NCBI RefSeq assembly: GCF_900105065.1
Contig: NZ_LT629749.1
Coordinates: 2,418,001-2,482,000 of the forward strand
DNA length: 64,000 nt
DNA from: Friedmanniella luteola
Lineage (GTDB): Bacteria; Actinomycetota; Actinomycetes; Propionibacteriales; Propionibacteriaceae
Reading direction: 5' to 3'
Position 1 is the first letter of the stretch; every line of letters begins with the position of its first letter. The notes below the pieces were generated by a model that made no database searches, was not told where the DNA came from, and saw only the letters and a program-made list of their open reading frames with translations. Of this stretch, positions 46,503 to 55,024 are shown one piece after another. The translations under genes were made by a program, and so were the position numbers.

Positions 46503-47147
46503 GTGGACGCACGCGAACGCCTGGTCGCCGCGATGGCGGACCTGCTGTGGGAGCGGGGCTACGTCGGAACGAGCCCGTCGGCCGTCCTGCGGCGCAGCGG
46601 GGTCGGCCAGGGCAGCCTCTACCACCACTTCCGCGGCAAGCAGGACCTGGCCGTCGCCGCGATCGAGGCCAACGCCGAGGTCCTGCGGGCCGCGGCCCGC
46701 GCCACCCTCCTCCCCGACGGCCACGCCTACCTGCGGCTCGAACGGTTCCTGCTCCGCGACCGGGACGTCCTCCGGGGCTGCCGCATCGGCCGCCTGACGC
46801 AGGACCCCGAGGTCTGCTCGACCGAGGAGCTGCGCCGTCCCGTCGCGGAGACCCTGCGCTGGATCCGTCAGACCCTGGCCGAGGTCGTCGCCACCGGGCA
46901 GGCGCGCGGCGAGCTCGACGACGCGGTCCCGGCCGACGAGGTGGCCAGCGCCGTCCTCGCGACGCTCCAGGGCGGCTACGTGCTCGCCCGCGCCGAGCAG
47001 GAGGAGCAGCGCTCCACGGCCGCCGTCCGCGGCGTCCTCGCCCTGCTGCGCGGCCTGGTCCGACCCCGGGACGACCCGGACATGCCCGCAGGCCTCGAAC
47101 CCCCTACCCACCGACCCGACACCGCGAACCCGGGGAGCCACGCATGA
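46503..47147 (+). CDS. TetR-family regulator of the DUF4865 gene
   Basis: The protein has 214 residues. The HTH is VAAMADLLWERGYVGTSPSAVLRRSGVGQGSLYHHFRGKQDL (parts of residues 8-50), the YHHF..K end being typical of the AcrR/TetR group. The C-terminal TetR_C-like region contains CRIGRLTQD. GTG 46503 is preceded by GGAGGA. The stop overlaps the ATG of the next gene (ATGA), making a two-gene unit. The palindrome at 46402-46417 lies between -35 and -10 and is probably its own operator. The inducer is unknown. Confidence 0.9.
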   Translation: MDARERLVAAMADLLWERGYVGTSPSAVLRRSGVGQGSLYHHFRGKQDLAVAAIEANAEVLRAAARATLLPDGHAYLRLERFLLRDRDVLRGCRIGRLTQDPEVCSTEELRRPVAETLRWIRQTLAEVVATGQARGELDDAVPADEVASAVLATLQGGYVLARAEQEEQRSTAAVRGVLALLRGLVRPRDDPDMPAGLEPPTHRPDTANPGSHA

Positions 47148-47773
47148 TCGCGATGCAGTACCAGATCACCCTGCCCGCCGACTACGACATGGGCGTCATC
47201 CGCGACCGGGTGGCCCGCACCGGGCACGTCCTCGACCGCTACCCGGGCTTGGGGCTCAAGGCCTTCCTGGTCCGCGAGAGAGGCGTCGACGGCTCACCGG
47301 TCAACCAGTACGCCCCCTTCTACCTCTGGAGCGACGCCGCAGGAGCCGCCTCGTTCCTGTGGTCCGGGGTCGGCTTCACCGCCATCGTCCGCGACTTCGG
47401 GCGGCCGGTGGTGCAGACCTGGGTGGGCGGGACCAGCCACCGCGCCGCCGGCGGCCTGGCGGGCGCCCGGTACGCCGTCCGGACCACCCGGCGCCTCGGG
47501 GACGACACCGACGTCGTGGTGGCCGCCGCGGAGGCCGACGCCGGGCTGCGCTCCGCGGTCGGGCGGCCGGGCACCCTGCTGGGCGCCTACGGCGTGGACC
47601 CCCGCACCTGGGAGCTCGTCACCTTCACCCTGCACGCGGCCCGGCCCGACGACCCGTCCGAGGACGCGACGACGTTCGAGGTGCTGCACCTCTCCACTCC
47701 CGAGCACGACCGGCTCCCGACGGCGGTCTCCACCCGTCTGGCGCCGCCCCCGGTGGTGCCGCAGAGCCGCTGA
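47144..47773 (+). CDS. DUF4865-family protein
   Basis: The protein has 209 residues. MIAMQYQITLPADYDMGVIRDRVARTGHVLD, GLGLKAFLVRERG, NQYAPFYLW and FGRPVVQTWVG match the features I know of DUF4865. No membrane segment or signal peptide is present. The family is usually found next to a TetR regulator and is thought to be a small monooxygenase-like or quinone-related enzyme; I cannot confirm that. ATG 47144 overlaps the tetR stop. It ends four bases before the convergent DUF1015 gene. Confidence 0.82.
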   Translation: MIAMQYQITLPADYDMGVIRDRVARTGHVLDRYPGLGLKAFLVRERGVDGSPVNQYAPFYLWSDAAGAASFLWSGVGFTAIVRDFGRPVVQTWVGGTSHRAAGGLAGARYAVRTTRRLGDDTDVVVAAAEADAGLRSAVGRPGTLLGAYGVDPRTWELVTFTLHAARPDDPSEDATTFEVLHLSTPEHDRLPTAVSTRLAPPPVVPQSR

Positions 47774-47777
47774 GGCC

Positions 47778-48965
47778 TCAGTCCGCCAGCGGCCGGACGA
47801 CGAACCCGGTCTTCAGCTTGGGTGTGAAGAACGTCGACTTGGGCGGCATCAGCAGCCCCTCGCGGGCGGTCCGCTCGATCTCGGCGACGCTGACCGGCCG
47901 GATCAGCACGGCGGCCGCCGCCCGGCCGGAGGTGACGGCGGCGACGGCCGCGTCGAGACCGTGCTGGTACGTCACGGCGACCGGCTGGTCGGCGAGGGCG
48001 GTCTCCAGCCACCCGCCGTCCAGGGCCCGGACGCCGTCGAAGGCGCCCGGCCGGGCCGTCAGCCGCCACGTGGCGTCGGGCTCGACAAGGGTGAGGAAGC
48101 CCTCCTCGGCCATCGCGGCCAGCGTGCCGGCCCCCGGTCGGTCGGCGGGCGTGAGCTCGAAGCGGCGGGCCAGCGCCGCCCGCAGCGTCGGGGCGTCGAC
48201 GCCGGAGTACAGCCGGTGGATGGCGGCGACGCTCAGCTGCTCGGGCACCAGCTCGCCGACGAAGGCCAGCGTCTCCTCCGCCGCCCCGGCGTCGCCGCCC
48301 GTGGCCGCGCGCACCTCGTCGCGGTAGGTGCGGCTGATGGCGTAGCGGTGGTGGCCGTCGGCGATCAGCACGTCGTCGGCGCCGACGGCGGCCGCGATGG
48401 CCGCGACGCGCTCCGGGTCGGTGACCCGCTCGACGACGTGCTCCACCCCGCCGTCGACGACGCTGCCCAGCACCTCCCCCGGCGCGCGCAGCAGCGCGGT
48501 CAGCCCGGGCGCCAGCGACAGCCCCCACACCGGGGACAGGTTGGCCCGGGTGGCCCGGGTCAGGTCCAGCCGGTCGGTGGACGCCTTGGGCGTGGTCCGC
48601 TCGTGCGGCAGCACCCCGCCCGCCCCCTCGTCGACCACCTCGAGGCCTCCGAGCACCCCGACGAGGTCGCGCTCGGCGCCGGTCGCGTCGGTGAAGCGGA
48701 GCCGGTAGAGGGTGAAGGAGGGCTCCGCGTCCTGGACCAGCACCCCGCCGTCGCGCCAGGCCTGCAGCCGCGCGGCGGCCCGGCGGTAGCGGTCCGCCCC
48801 GTCCAGGGGCACGTCCACGTGCACCACGTTGTGCTCGGAGCTCGCCGCCAGCGCGCGGACCTCCGCCTCGCTCAGCACGTCGTAGGGCGGCGCCGTCACC
48901 GTGGCCAGGTCGTCGACGGCGTAGCGGAGGGCGCGGAAGGGGCGGAAGCGGGGCACGGCGACCAT
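47778..48965 (-). CDS. DUF1015-family protein
   Basis: The protein has 395 residues. It begins with FRPFRALRYA...VTAPPYDVLS and contains VVHVDVP, LPHERT, LIADGHHRYAIS and the C-terminal MPPKSTFFTPKLKTGFVVRPL, all signatures of DUF1015, which resembles serine-kinase (SerK) proteins using ADP. Some archaeal relatives phosphorylate free serine, so a small-molecule kinase is possible. The active-site set has not been tested here. It is divergent from the ACT gene at 49043. Confidence 0.88.
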   Translation of the reverse strand: MVAVPRFRPFRALRYAVDDLATVTAPPYDVLSEAEVRALAASSEHNVVHVDVPLDGADRYRRAAARLQAWRDGGVLVQDAEPSFTLYRLRFTDATGAERDLVGVLGGLEVVDEGAGGVLPHERTTPKASTDRLDLTRATRANLSPVWGLSLAPGLTALLRAPGEVLGSVVDGGVEHVVERVTDPERVAAIAAAVGADDVLIADGHHRYAISRTYRDEVRAATGGDAGAAEETLAFVGELVPEQLSVAAIHRLYSGVDAPTLRAALARRFELTPADRPGAGTLAAMAEEGFLTLVEPDATWRLTARPGAFDGVRALDGGWLETALADQPVAVTYQHGLDAAVAAVTSGRAAAAVLIRPVSVAEIERTAREGLLMPPKSTFFTPKLKTGFVVRPLAD

Positions 48966-49042
48966 GGTGGCAGGACCGCGGGTGTCCAGCGGGCGGGACG
49001 GGTGCCGTGTCGGAACGCCTGCGTCATGCCGCGGTAACCCCG

Positions 49043-49690
49043 ATGGACGAAGATGAGGCCGTGTTCCTCATGCGCGTGCGCCTGCCCGACCGTCCCGGCT
49101 CCCTGGGCGCGGTGGCCACGGCGATGGGCGGCGTCGGCGGGGACATCAACGCCGTCGAGATCGTCGAGAAGGGCGACAACGGCTTCGTCGTCGACGACTT
49201 CATCGTCGACCTGCCGCCGGGCGCCCTGCCCGAGAACATCATCACCGCCTGCCAGGCCCTGGAGGGCGTCAAGGTCGAGTGGATCTCCCGCTACCCCGAG
49301 GGCGGCGGTCTGCAGAGCGACCTCGAGGCCCTGGAGCGGATGACCGCCGACCCGGTGCACGCCGCCGAGACCCTGGTCTCGTTGTGCCCGGTGGTGTTCC
49401 GCTCGCACTGGGCGACCCTGCTGGAGGTCGACGGCGCCGGTGCCCGACCGGTCTACTCCACCACCCTCGCGCCCGATCTCACCCCGGCCGTGGCGGCGAC
49501 GTTCGGGCCGTTCGACAGCACGCACCGCGTCGACCTGCCCTCCGGCTGGAGCCCGGGCTGGGGCGACACCACGCTGGTGGTCACGCCCCTGACCCGGGAC
49601 CGCGCGATCGCGATCGGCCGGCTCGGCGGGCCGGCGTTCCTGGAGTCCGAGATCGCCCGCCTGCACCACCTCGCCGCCCTGGTGAAGTAG
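49043..49690 (+). CDS. ACT-domain protein (Rv3013-like)
   Basis: The protein has 215 residues from ATG 49043; an in-frame GTG at 49007 is possible. Residues ~5-80 are an ACT domain, a small amino-acid-binding fold: FLMRVRLPDRPGSLGAVATAMGGVGGDI. The C-terminal half has no recognised domain. In mycobacteria a similar ACT protein lies between ligA and gatC, and here too it lies between those genes, although with eight extra genes toward ligA. Its job is unknown; amino-acid sensing is an inference. Confidence 0.8.
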   Translation: MDEDEAVFLMRVRLPDRPGSLGAVATAMGGVGGDINAVEIVEKGDNGFVVDDFIVDLPPGALPENIITACQALEGVKVEWISRYPEGGGLQSDLEALERMTADPVHAAETLVSLCPVVFRSHWATLLEVDGAGARPVYSTTLAPDLTPAVAATFGPFDSTHRVDLPSGWSPGWGDTTLVVTPLTRDRAIAIGRLGGPAFLESEIARLHHLAALVK

Positions 49691-49726
49691 CCGGGCCTCC
49701 GCTGACCGCGGCCGGGACCGGTCCGG

Positions 49727-49732
49727 TACCGT
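49727..49732 (+). promoter_or_regulatory. -10 hexamer TACCGT of a predicted leaderless mRNA
   Basis: TACCGT ends six bases before the ATG at 49739; no Shine-Dalgarno. Confidence 0.45.
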
Positions 49733-49738
49733 CGCACG

Positions 49739-50257
49739 ATGACCGCGACGGGGTGGGCCGACCTGCTCACCATGCTCGCGACCGTCGGTTTCGGGGTGCT
49801 GTCGGCGATCATCCCGGTGGCCAACGCGGAGGCCTACGTCTTCACCTCCCAGGTCTCGCACTCGATCGACCCGGTGCCGGTGGCGCTGGGGATCGCGGCG
49901 GGCCAGACCATCGGCAAGGTGCTGCTGTTCTACGGGGTCCGGCGCGGCAAGAACCTGCCGGGCGTCCGGCACCGGCGAGCCGTCCTGCGCGGCCGCCAGC
50001 TGGGCCCCACCCGCACCTGGTTGCGCGAGGTCCTGCAGACCCTGCTGGCCCTGGTCGGGCAGAAGCGGTGGGGGCTGCCCATCACCTTCGTCGCCGCCGT
50101 CGTCGGGGTGCCCCCGCTCTACGCCGTCGCCCTGCTCGCGGGGGCGACCCGGATGCGGGTCCTGTGGTTCGCCGTCGTCGTGCTGGCCGGCCGGGTGCTC
50201 CGGTTCGGGCTGGTGGCCTACGGGGTCGGCGGCGTCGGCCCCTGGGCGGCGCGGTAG
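49739..50257 (+). CDS. DedA/VTT-like small membrane protein
   Basis: The protein has 172 residues with about four membrane segments (8-27, 42-60, 108-128 and 135-160). The arrangement of a short N-terminal helix, IPVANAEAYVF and GIAAGQTIGKVLLFY[G] resembles YqaA/DedA (VTT domain) proteins, which probably scramble or flip lipids. The hydrophilic loop at residues 65-95 is basic. The match is to fold pattern only. A leaderless start is likely. Confidence 0.65.
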   Translation: MTATGWADLLTMLATVGFGVLSAIIPVANAEAYVFTSQVSHSIDPVPVALGIAAGQTIGKVLLFYGVRRGKNLPGVRHRRAVLRGRQLGPTRTWLREVLQTLLALVGQKRWGLPITFVAAVVGVPPLYAVALLAGATRMRVLWFAVVVLAGRVLRFGLVAYGVGGVGPWAAR

Positions 50258-50293
50258 CGCTCCGGACCGGGAGCCAGGTCCGGGGGGCCCGAC

Positions 50294-50299
50294 TACAGT
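50294..50299 (+). promoter_or_regulatory. -10 hexamer TACAGT of a predicted leaderless mRNA
   Basis: TACAGT ends six bases before the GTG at 50306; no Shine-Dalgarno. Confidence 0.5.
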
Positions 50300-50305
50300 G
50301 GGCGC

Positions 50306-50533
50306 GTGCCGAAGCTGTTCAGCAACCTCGACCTCAACGGGGCGACGCCGCCGCGGGTGCGGCCGACGCTCGGCGAGTGGGGACCGCTCCAGGTGCCCAC
50401 CACCCGCCAGAAGCGCCGGATGCGCATCTGGGTGGGGCTGGCCCTGCTGGGCGCGATGACCGCGGTGTTCCTGCTCGGTTGGTACGTGTACCACGCGATG
50501 ACCGGCAGCTGGGGCTTCGGCATCGGCTCGTGA
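50306..50533 (+). CDS. Small single-TM protein, unknown function
   Basis: The protein has 75 residues. A hydrophilic N-terminal half (MPKLFSNLDLNGATPPRVRP..., ending in the basic TRQKRRMR) precedes one membrane helix (IWVGLALLGAMTAVFLLGWYVY, quoted in part) and a short glycine-rich end. The orientation predicts a cytoplasmic N-terminus. No family is recognised. The stop overlaps the deacetylase start (GTGA at 50530-50533), so it is coupled to that enzyme and may act with it at the membrane. Confidence 0.65.
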   Translation: MPKLFSNLDLNGATPPRVRPTLGEWGPLQVPTTRQKRRMRIWVGLALLGAMTAVFLLGWYVYHAMTGSWGFGIGS

Positions 50534-51264
50534 GCGGCGTCCACCCCGCCGTCGGGGCGGCCTCCGCACTCGCGTCCGTCGCCGCCCTGACGGCGCTCTA
50601 CCGGGCCGGCTTCGGCTCCGACAGCCAGCTCTTCGGGCCCTTCCCCTCCCACGGCGCGTCCGACGAGCCCCTCGTCGCCCTGACCTTCGACGACGGGCCG
50701 AACGAGCCGTGGACGGGCCGACTGCTCGACCTGCTGGGTGAGCGCGAGGTGCCCGGCACCTTCTTCCAGGTGGGCCGCTGCGCCGAGCGGCACCCCGAGG
50801 TCACCCGCCGGGTCGTCGACGAGGGCCACGTGCTGGGCAACCACAGCCTCAGCCACTCCTTCGGCCGCTACCTCACCGAGCCCCGCCAGGAGGCGGAGAT
50901 CCGGGGCGGCCAGCAGGTCCTGCAGGCGGTCGCCGGGGTCACCCCGCTGCTCTACCGGCCCCCCTGGCTCTGCCACTGGCCCTGGGTGCTGCGCGGCGTC
51001 GCCCGGTCCGGATCGTCGGTGGTGTCCGGCACCTTCGGCAGCCTGGTCGAGGTGGCGCAGCCGTCGGCCGACCGGATCGCCGCCGCCTCCGCCGGGCGGG
51101 CGGCGCCCGGGTCGGTGCTGATCCTGCACGACGGCCGCGAGGCACGCGGCGGGAACCGGGCCGCGAGCGTCGCCGCCGTGGGTCCGCTGGTCGACCGGCT
51201 GCGGGCGCGCGGCTACCGGTTCACGACCGTCGACCGGCTGCTCGGGCTGCGGGCGTACGCCTGA
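50530..51264 (+). CDS. Polysaccharide deacetylase (NodB homology domain)
   Basis: The protein has 244 residues. The NodB domain is complete: TFDDGPNEPWT (catalytic base and metal Asp), HVLGNHSLSHS (metal His residues), LLYRPPW and VLILHDGRE with the final His. It removes acetyl groups from wall or surface sugars. The N-terminal hydrophobic stretch SALASVAALTALYRAGF (residues ~11-27) is probably a signal anchor. GTG 50530 overlaps the stop of the small membrane protein gene (GTGA). Confidence 0.88.
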   Translation: MSGVHPAVGAASALASVAALTALYRAGFGSDSQLFGPFPSHGASDEPLVALTFDDGPNEPWTGRLLDLLGEREVPGTFFQVGRCAERHPEVTRRVVDEGHVLGNHSLSHSFGRYLTEPRQEAEIRGGQQVLQAVAGVTPLLYRPPWLCHWPWVLRGVARSGSSVVSGTFGSLVEVAQPSADRIAAASAGRAAPGSVLILHDGREARGGNRAASVAAVGPLVDRLRARGYRFTTVDRLLGLRAYA

Positions 51265-51286
51265 CCGGCGCCCACCGGCCCGCACG

Positions 51287-51292
51287 TACGGT
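51287..51292 (+). promoter_or_regulatory. -10 hexamer TACGGT of a predicted leaderless mRNA
   Basis: TACGGT ends six bases before the GTG at 51299; no Shine-Dalgarno. Confidence 0.45.
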
Positions 51293-51298
51293 GGCCGG

Positions 51299-52897
51299 GT
51301 GAGCGCGGAGACCGGGGAGCGGACGGGCGCAGGCGCCACCGCGGCCGTCCCGGCGGGCGCCCACCCGTCGGCGTCCCGGGCCCGGCTCTGGCTGCTGTTC
51401 ACCGCCCTCGCCCTGGCCCTGCTGCTCTCCGAGCTGGACCAGACCGTCTTCGCGACCGCCCTGCCGACGGTGGTGGGCGAGCTCTCGGGCGTGCAGGACA
51501 TGCTCTGGGTCGGCACCGCCTACATGCTCGCCGGCACGCTGGCCCTGCCCGTCTACGGCAAGCTGAGCGACCTGCTGGGCCGCAAGCCCGTGCTGATCAC
51601 CGGGATGCTCGTCTTCGTGGCCGGCTCGGTGCTGGGCGGGCTGAGCACCGACATGGGGACCCTGATCGCCGCCCGCGCCGTCCAGGGGCTGGGCGGCGGC
51701 GGGCTCATCGTGCTCGTGCAATCCGTGGTCGCCGACACCGTCCCGGCCCGGGACCGCGCGCCGTACCTGAGCGCCATCGGCGCGGTGTTCGCGCTGAGCG
51801 CCGTGGCCGGGCCCGTCGTCGGCGGCTGGCTGACCGAGGGCGTCGGCTGGCGCTGGGCCTTCTGGGTCAACCTGCCGCTGGGCGGGCTGGCCGTGCTGGC
51901 CGTGGCCGTGCTGCTGCGGCACGAGCCGCCGCGCCGCGACCAGCCCGTCCAGCTGGACGTCGCCGGCACGACCACGCTCGCCGTCGCCGTCACCGCCCTG
52001 GTGCTGCTCGTCTCGTGGGGCGGCACCCGGCTGCCGTGGGCCTCGCCGGCGGCGCTCGGGCTGGCGGCCCTGACCGTGGCGGCGACCGGCGTCTTCGTGC
52101 TGGTCGAGCGGCGGGCGGCCGAGCCGGTGATCCCGCTCGGGCTGTTCGCCGACCGCACCTTCACCGCCGCCGTCCTCGCCGGGCTGGTGATGGCGGTCGC
52201 CATGTTCGGCACGCTGGGCTACCTGCCGACCTACCTGCAGATGGCCGCCGGGCTCGGCCCGACCGCGGCGGGGATGGCGATGCTGACGCTCGTGGCCGGG
52301 CTGGCCCTGGCGACCGTCGGCGCCGCCCAGCTGGTCCGGCGGACGGGCCGCACGAAGCTGCTGCCCCTGGTGGGGACGGTCGCCGTCGCCGCCGCCCTGG
52401 GCCTGCTCGCGACGCTCACCCCCGGCACCCCGCTCCCCCTGGCCGGGTCCTACCTGCTGCTGCTGGGCCTGGGCATCGGCTGCGCGTGGGAGGTGCTGGT
52501 CGTGGTGGTGCAGAACACCGCACCGGACGCCGCCGTCGGCACCGCGACCGCCACCAACAGCTTCTTCCGCGAGATCGGGGTGTGCCTGGGCTCGGCGTTG
52601 GTCGGCGCCCTGTTCACCGCGCGGCTCGGCGCCCTGCTGGCGGACCGGCTGCCGGCCGGGGCCGGGGTCGACGCCGACAGCCTCACCCCCGCCCTGGCGG
52701 ACGGGCTCCCGCCGGCGGTGCGGGCGGCGGTCGCCGGGGCCTACAACGACGCCCTCACCCCGGTCTTCGCGCTGCTGGTGCCCGTCGTCCTGGCCAGCAC
52801 GGTGCTGCTGCTGCTCGTCCGCGAGGTGCCGCTGGCCACCACGGCCCCCGACGCCGTGGGCGAGCGGGACGACCTGCCCGGTCAACGGCTGGAGTAG
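51299..52897 (+). CDS. MFS drug transporter, DHA2 (14-TM) family
   Basis: The protein has 532 residues and about 14 membrane helices. Helix 1 has LSELDQTVFATALPTVVGEL, the DHA2 signature, followed by WVGTAYMLAGTLALPVYGKLSDLLGRK (motif A, in part) and ARAVQGLGGGG (motif B). The motif AVAGPVVGGWL (motif C) marks it as an antiporter. It would export drugs or metabolites using the proton gradient. It ends 16 nt inside the convergent SDR gene. No regulator is adjacent. Confidence 0.9.
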   Translation: MSAETGERTGAGATAAVPAGAHPSASRARLWLLFTALALALLLSELDQTVFATALPTVVGELSGVQDMLWVGTAYMLAGTLALPVYGKLSDLLGRKPVLITGMLVFVAGSVLGGLSTDMGTLIAARAVQGLGGGGLIVLVQSVVADTVPARDRAPYLSAIGAVFALSAVAGPVVGGWLTEGVGWRWAFWVNLPLGGLAVLAVAVLLRHEPPRRDQPVQLDVAGTTTLAVAVTALVLLVSWGGTRLPWASPAALGLAALTVAATGVFVLVERRAAEPVIPLGLFADRTFTAAVLAGLVMAVAMFGTLGYLPTYLQMAAGLGPTAAGMAMLTLVAGLALATVGAAQLVRRTGRTKLLPLVGTVAVAAALGLLATLTPGTPLPLAGSYLLLLGLGIGCAWEVLVVVVQNTAPDAAVGTATATNSFFREIGVCLGSALVGALFTARLGALLADRLPAGAGVDADSLTPALADGLPPAVRAAVAGAYNDALTPVFALLVPVVLASTVLLLLVREVPLATTAPDAVGERDDLPGQRLE

Positions 52898-53610
52898 CCG
52901 CCGTCCACCGGGAGCGACACCCCGGTGATCATCGACGCCCCGTCGGACAGCAGGAACACGATCGGGGCGGCGATCTCCTCGACGGTCGCCCAGCGGCCGA
53001 GCGGCATCTGCCGCAGGAACGGCCCCTCGATGTCCTCGCGGCCCCAGTACCAGGCCGACATCGGCGTCATCACCACCGTCGGGTTGACGCTGTTCACGCG
53101 GATGCCGTACCGGCCCAGCTCCAGGGCCGAGACCCGGGTGATGTTGTCGAGGGCCGCCTTCGACGAGCCGTAGGAGATGTGCCCGGGCAGACCCACCAGG
53201 CTGGCCTGGCTGGAGACGTTCACGATGGCGCCGCCGCGGCCGAGGCGGATCATGGAGCGCGCGGTGTACTTGGTCACCAGCAGCGCGCCCCGGGCGTTGA
53301 CCGCGACGACCTGGTCGAAGACGGCGATGTCGGTTTCCATCGGGGTCGCGATCTCCCCGCCGTGCCCGCCGCAGTTGACCACCCCGTCGACGTCGAGCCC
53401 GTCCAGGGCGTCCCGCACGCTGTCCTCCGACGTCAGGTCGAAGGGCAGCGGCCGGGCGCCGGTCTCGGCGGCCAGCGCCTGCAGCGCCTCCTCGGAGCGG
53501 CCGGCGGCCACCACGGCGGCCCCGGCGGCCACCAGCTGGCGGACCGTCTCGCCGCCGATCCCGCCGCTCGCACCGGTGACCAGCACCGTCCGGCCGTCGA
53601 AGTCGGTCAT
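52882..53610 (-). CDS. Short-chain dehydrogenase, L-xylulose/dicarbonyl reductase-like
   Basis: The protein has 242 residues. The cofactor motif is TGASGGIG (12-19) and the catalytic residues are N105, S134, Y147 and K151 (YGSSK). The stretch VNVSSQASLVGLPGHISYGSSKAALD (quoted in part) and RVNSVNPTVVMTPM followed by LLSDGASMITGVSLPVDGG closely resemble animal and bacterial DCXR proteins, which reduce L-xylulose and dicarbonyls with NADPH. The usual NNAG motif is NCGG here. ATG 53610 is preceded by GAGGAGAG. It is convergent with the MFS gene; no sugar operon is nearby. Confidence 0.87.
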   Translation of the reverse strand: MTDFDGRTVLVTGASGGIGGETVRQLVAAGAAVVAAGRSEEALQALAAETGARPLPFDLTSEDSVRDALDGLDVDGVVNCGGHGGEIATPMETDIAVFDQVVAVNARGALLVTKYTARSMIRLGRGGAIVNVSSQASLVGLPGHISYGSSKAALDNITRVSALELGRYGIRVNSVNPTVVMTPMSAWYWGREDIEGPFLRQMPLGRWATVEEIAAPIVFLLSDGASMITGVSLPVDGGYSSR

Positions 53611-53703
53611 CAGCTCTCCTCGTCGCTGCGTCCCGCGCCTGCCCCGCCAGCATGGCACCCCCGGCGCCCGGCCGCCGTCGACCAGGGGCAGCCGGGCCCG
53701 CGC

Positions 53704-54840
53704 TCAGGAGGGCCGCCAGGCGAGCTGGTCGACGGCGTCGAGGTCGACGTCAGGGACCACCGCGACGTCGCGCACGGTGTCGTAGAGCGAGAGCCGCGCG
53801 CCGGCCGTGACCGCCAGCCAGCGCGAGGACATCCAGACCGCCGAACCGGGCAGCCCGAACCGGTCGGTCGGCGCCGTCAGGGTCTGCACGACCTCCCCGT
53901 CGGGCAGCCGGCGCACGACGGTGCGGGTCGCGCCGTCGGTGCCGCTCACCGTGAGGGCGGCGTGCGCGCCGCCCGGGGCGGTCGTCCCGGACGGGGGGTC
54001 GCCGCGGCGCTCGGAGCCGACGGGTTCCCGCCGGCCGCTCCCGCGGTCGACGAGCACGTCGGCGCAGCGGTGCCGCGCGTCGCACTCGTGCAGCAGGAGG
54101 GTGGTGGGCCCCGCCGCCGTGACCGCGCCGGTCGTCAGCCGGCGGACCGGACCCGGGTGCACCTGCCACACCCCGCCCACGTCCTGGAGCAGCAGGCCGC
54201 CGGCGCCGTCCCCGAGGAAGGAGCCGCTCGTCCGCGTGCGGGGGCCGGCCGGCCGGCCGCGGTCGTCGACCAGGCGCGCCCGGGACTCCGGCCCGTCGAC
54301 GTCGAGGGCCCACAGCCGCCCGTCCGGCCCGGGCAGCACCTCGTCCGCGCTCGCGAGGGCGCCCGCGAGCGGGACCGGCGCTCGTCCGTCGTCGACGCGG
54401 AGCCCGGGCACGGTGTCGAACGGGCGCAGCAGCACGCCCCGGCGGGTGGCGACCAGCGACACCGGTCCGGTGGACCCCAGCTCGACCCCGCGGGTGCGGA
54501 CCACCGTGCCGGTGGCGGCGTCGATCGCGTAGAGGACGTCCCGGCCCCGGGCGTACAGCCGCCCCGCCGGCACGCCCGCCGCCAGCGGTCCTGAGCCCCG
54601 GGCCGTCGTGACGGAGGCGGCCAGGGACGGCCTCGGCGTCGTGCTGACCGCGGGCGCCGCCCGCCCGCGCGGGGTGGCGGGACCGGTCGGCGGGGGTGGC
54701 GGGGGCAGCGAGCGGTCGAGCCTGCGCTGGTCGAGGACGACCAGCGCGACCACCACCAGCACCGCCAGCACGACGACCCCGACCAGCCGCCCGGGGACGC
54801 GCGACGGGCCGCTGTCGAACTGCTCGGGACCACCCTCCAC
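53704..54840 (-). CDS. Membrane-anchored beta-propeller-like protein, unknown function
   Basis: The protein has 378 residues. One membrane helix (residues ~18-37, LVGVVVLAVLVVVALVVL) is followed by a Pro-rich linker (PPPPPPTGPATPRG) and an extracytoplasmic domain. Its repeated strand pattern (LYARGRDVLYAIDAATGTVV, then GRLWALDVDG, then VWMSSRWLAVTAGARLSLYD) suggests a PQQ- or WD40-like propeller. A cysteine pair occurs in HECDARHRCADV. No enzyme motif is seen. It starts 184 nt after the fucosidase stop, with a stem-loop in the gap, so it is probably a separate unit. Confidence 0.65.
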   Translation of the reverse strand: MEGGPEQFDSGPSRVPGRLVGVVVLAVLVVVALVVLDQRRLDRSLPPPPPPTGPATPRGRAAPAVSTTPRPSLAASVTTARGSGPLAAGVPAGRLYARGRDVLYAIDAATGTVVRTRGVELGSTGPVSLVATRRGVLLRPFDTVPGLRVDDGRAPVPLAGALASADEVLPGPDGRLWALDVDGPESRARLVDDRGRPAGPRTRTSGSFLGDGAGGLLLQDVGGVWQVHPGPVRRLTTGAVTAAGPTTLLLHECDARHRCADVLVDRGSGRREPVGSERRGDPPSGTTAPGGAHAALTVSGTDGATRTVVRRLPDGEVVQTLTAPTDRFGLPGSAVWMSSRWLAVTAGARLSLYDTVRDVAVVPDVDLDAVDQLAWRPS

Positions 54841-54896
54841 GCGCTCAGCATGGACCGCGACCCGGACCGGGGCCAGCGGTCGGGGCTTCCCGTGCT

Positions 54897-54933
54897 CGGC
54901 GACGCAGCGAGGCTCCCGGCTGCTGCGTCGCCG
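54897..54933. terminator. Perfect 12-bp stem-loop after the fucosidase gene
   Basis: CGGCGACGCAGC (54897-54908) pairs exactly with 54922-54933 over 13 bases. It lies 91 nt after the fucosidase stop on the minus strand and 56 nt before the next start. Confidence 0.55.
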
Positions 54934-55024
54934 CAGCGGGTGGGCCCCGCCCTCCGCCGCGTCCGGCTGGGCGAGGTCAGGGCGCGTCAGACCGCTGGTC
55001 CGCAGCGTCCTCCGCGCCGCGCGG

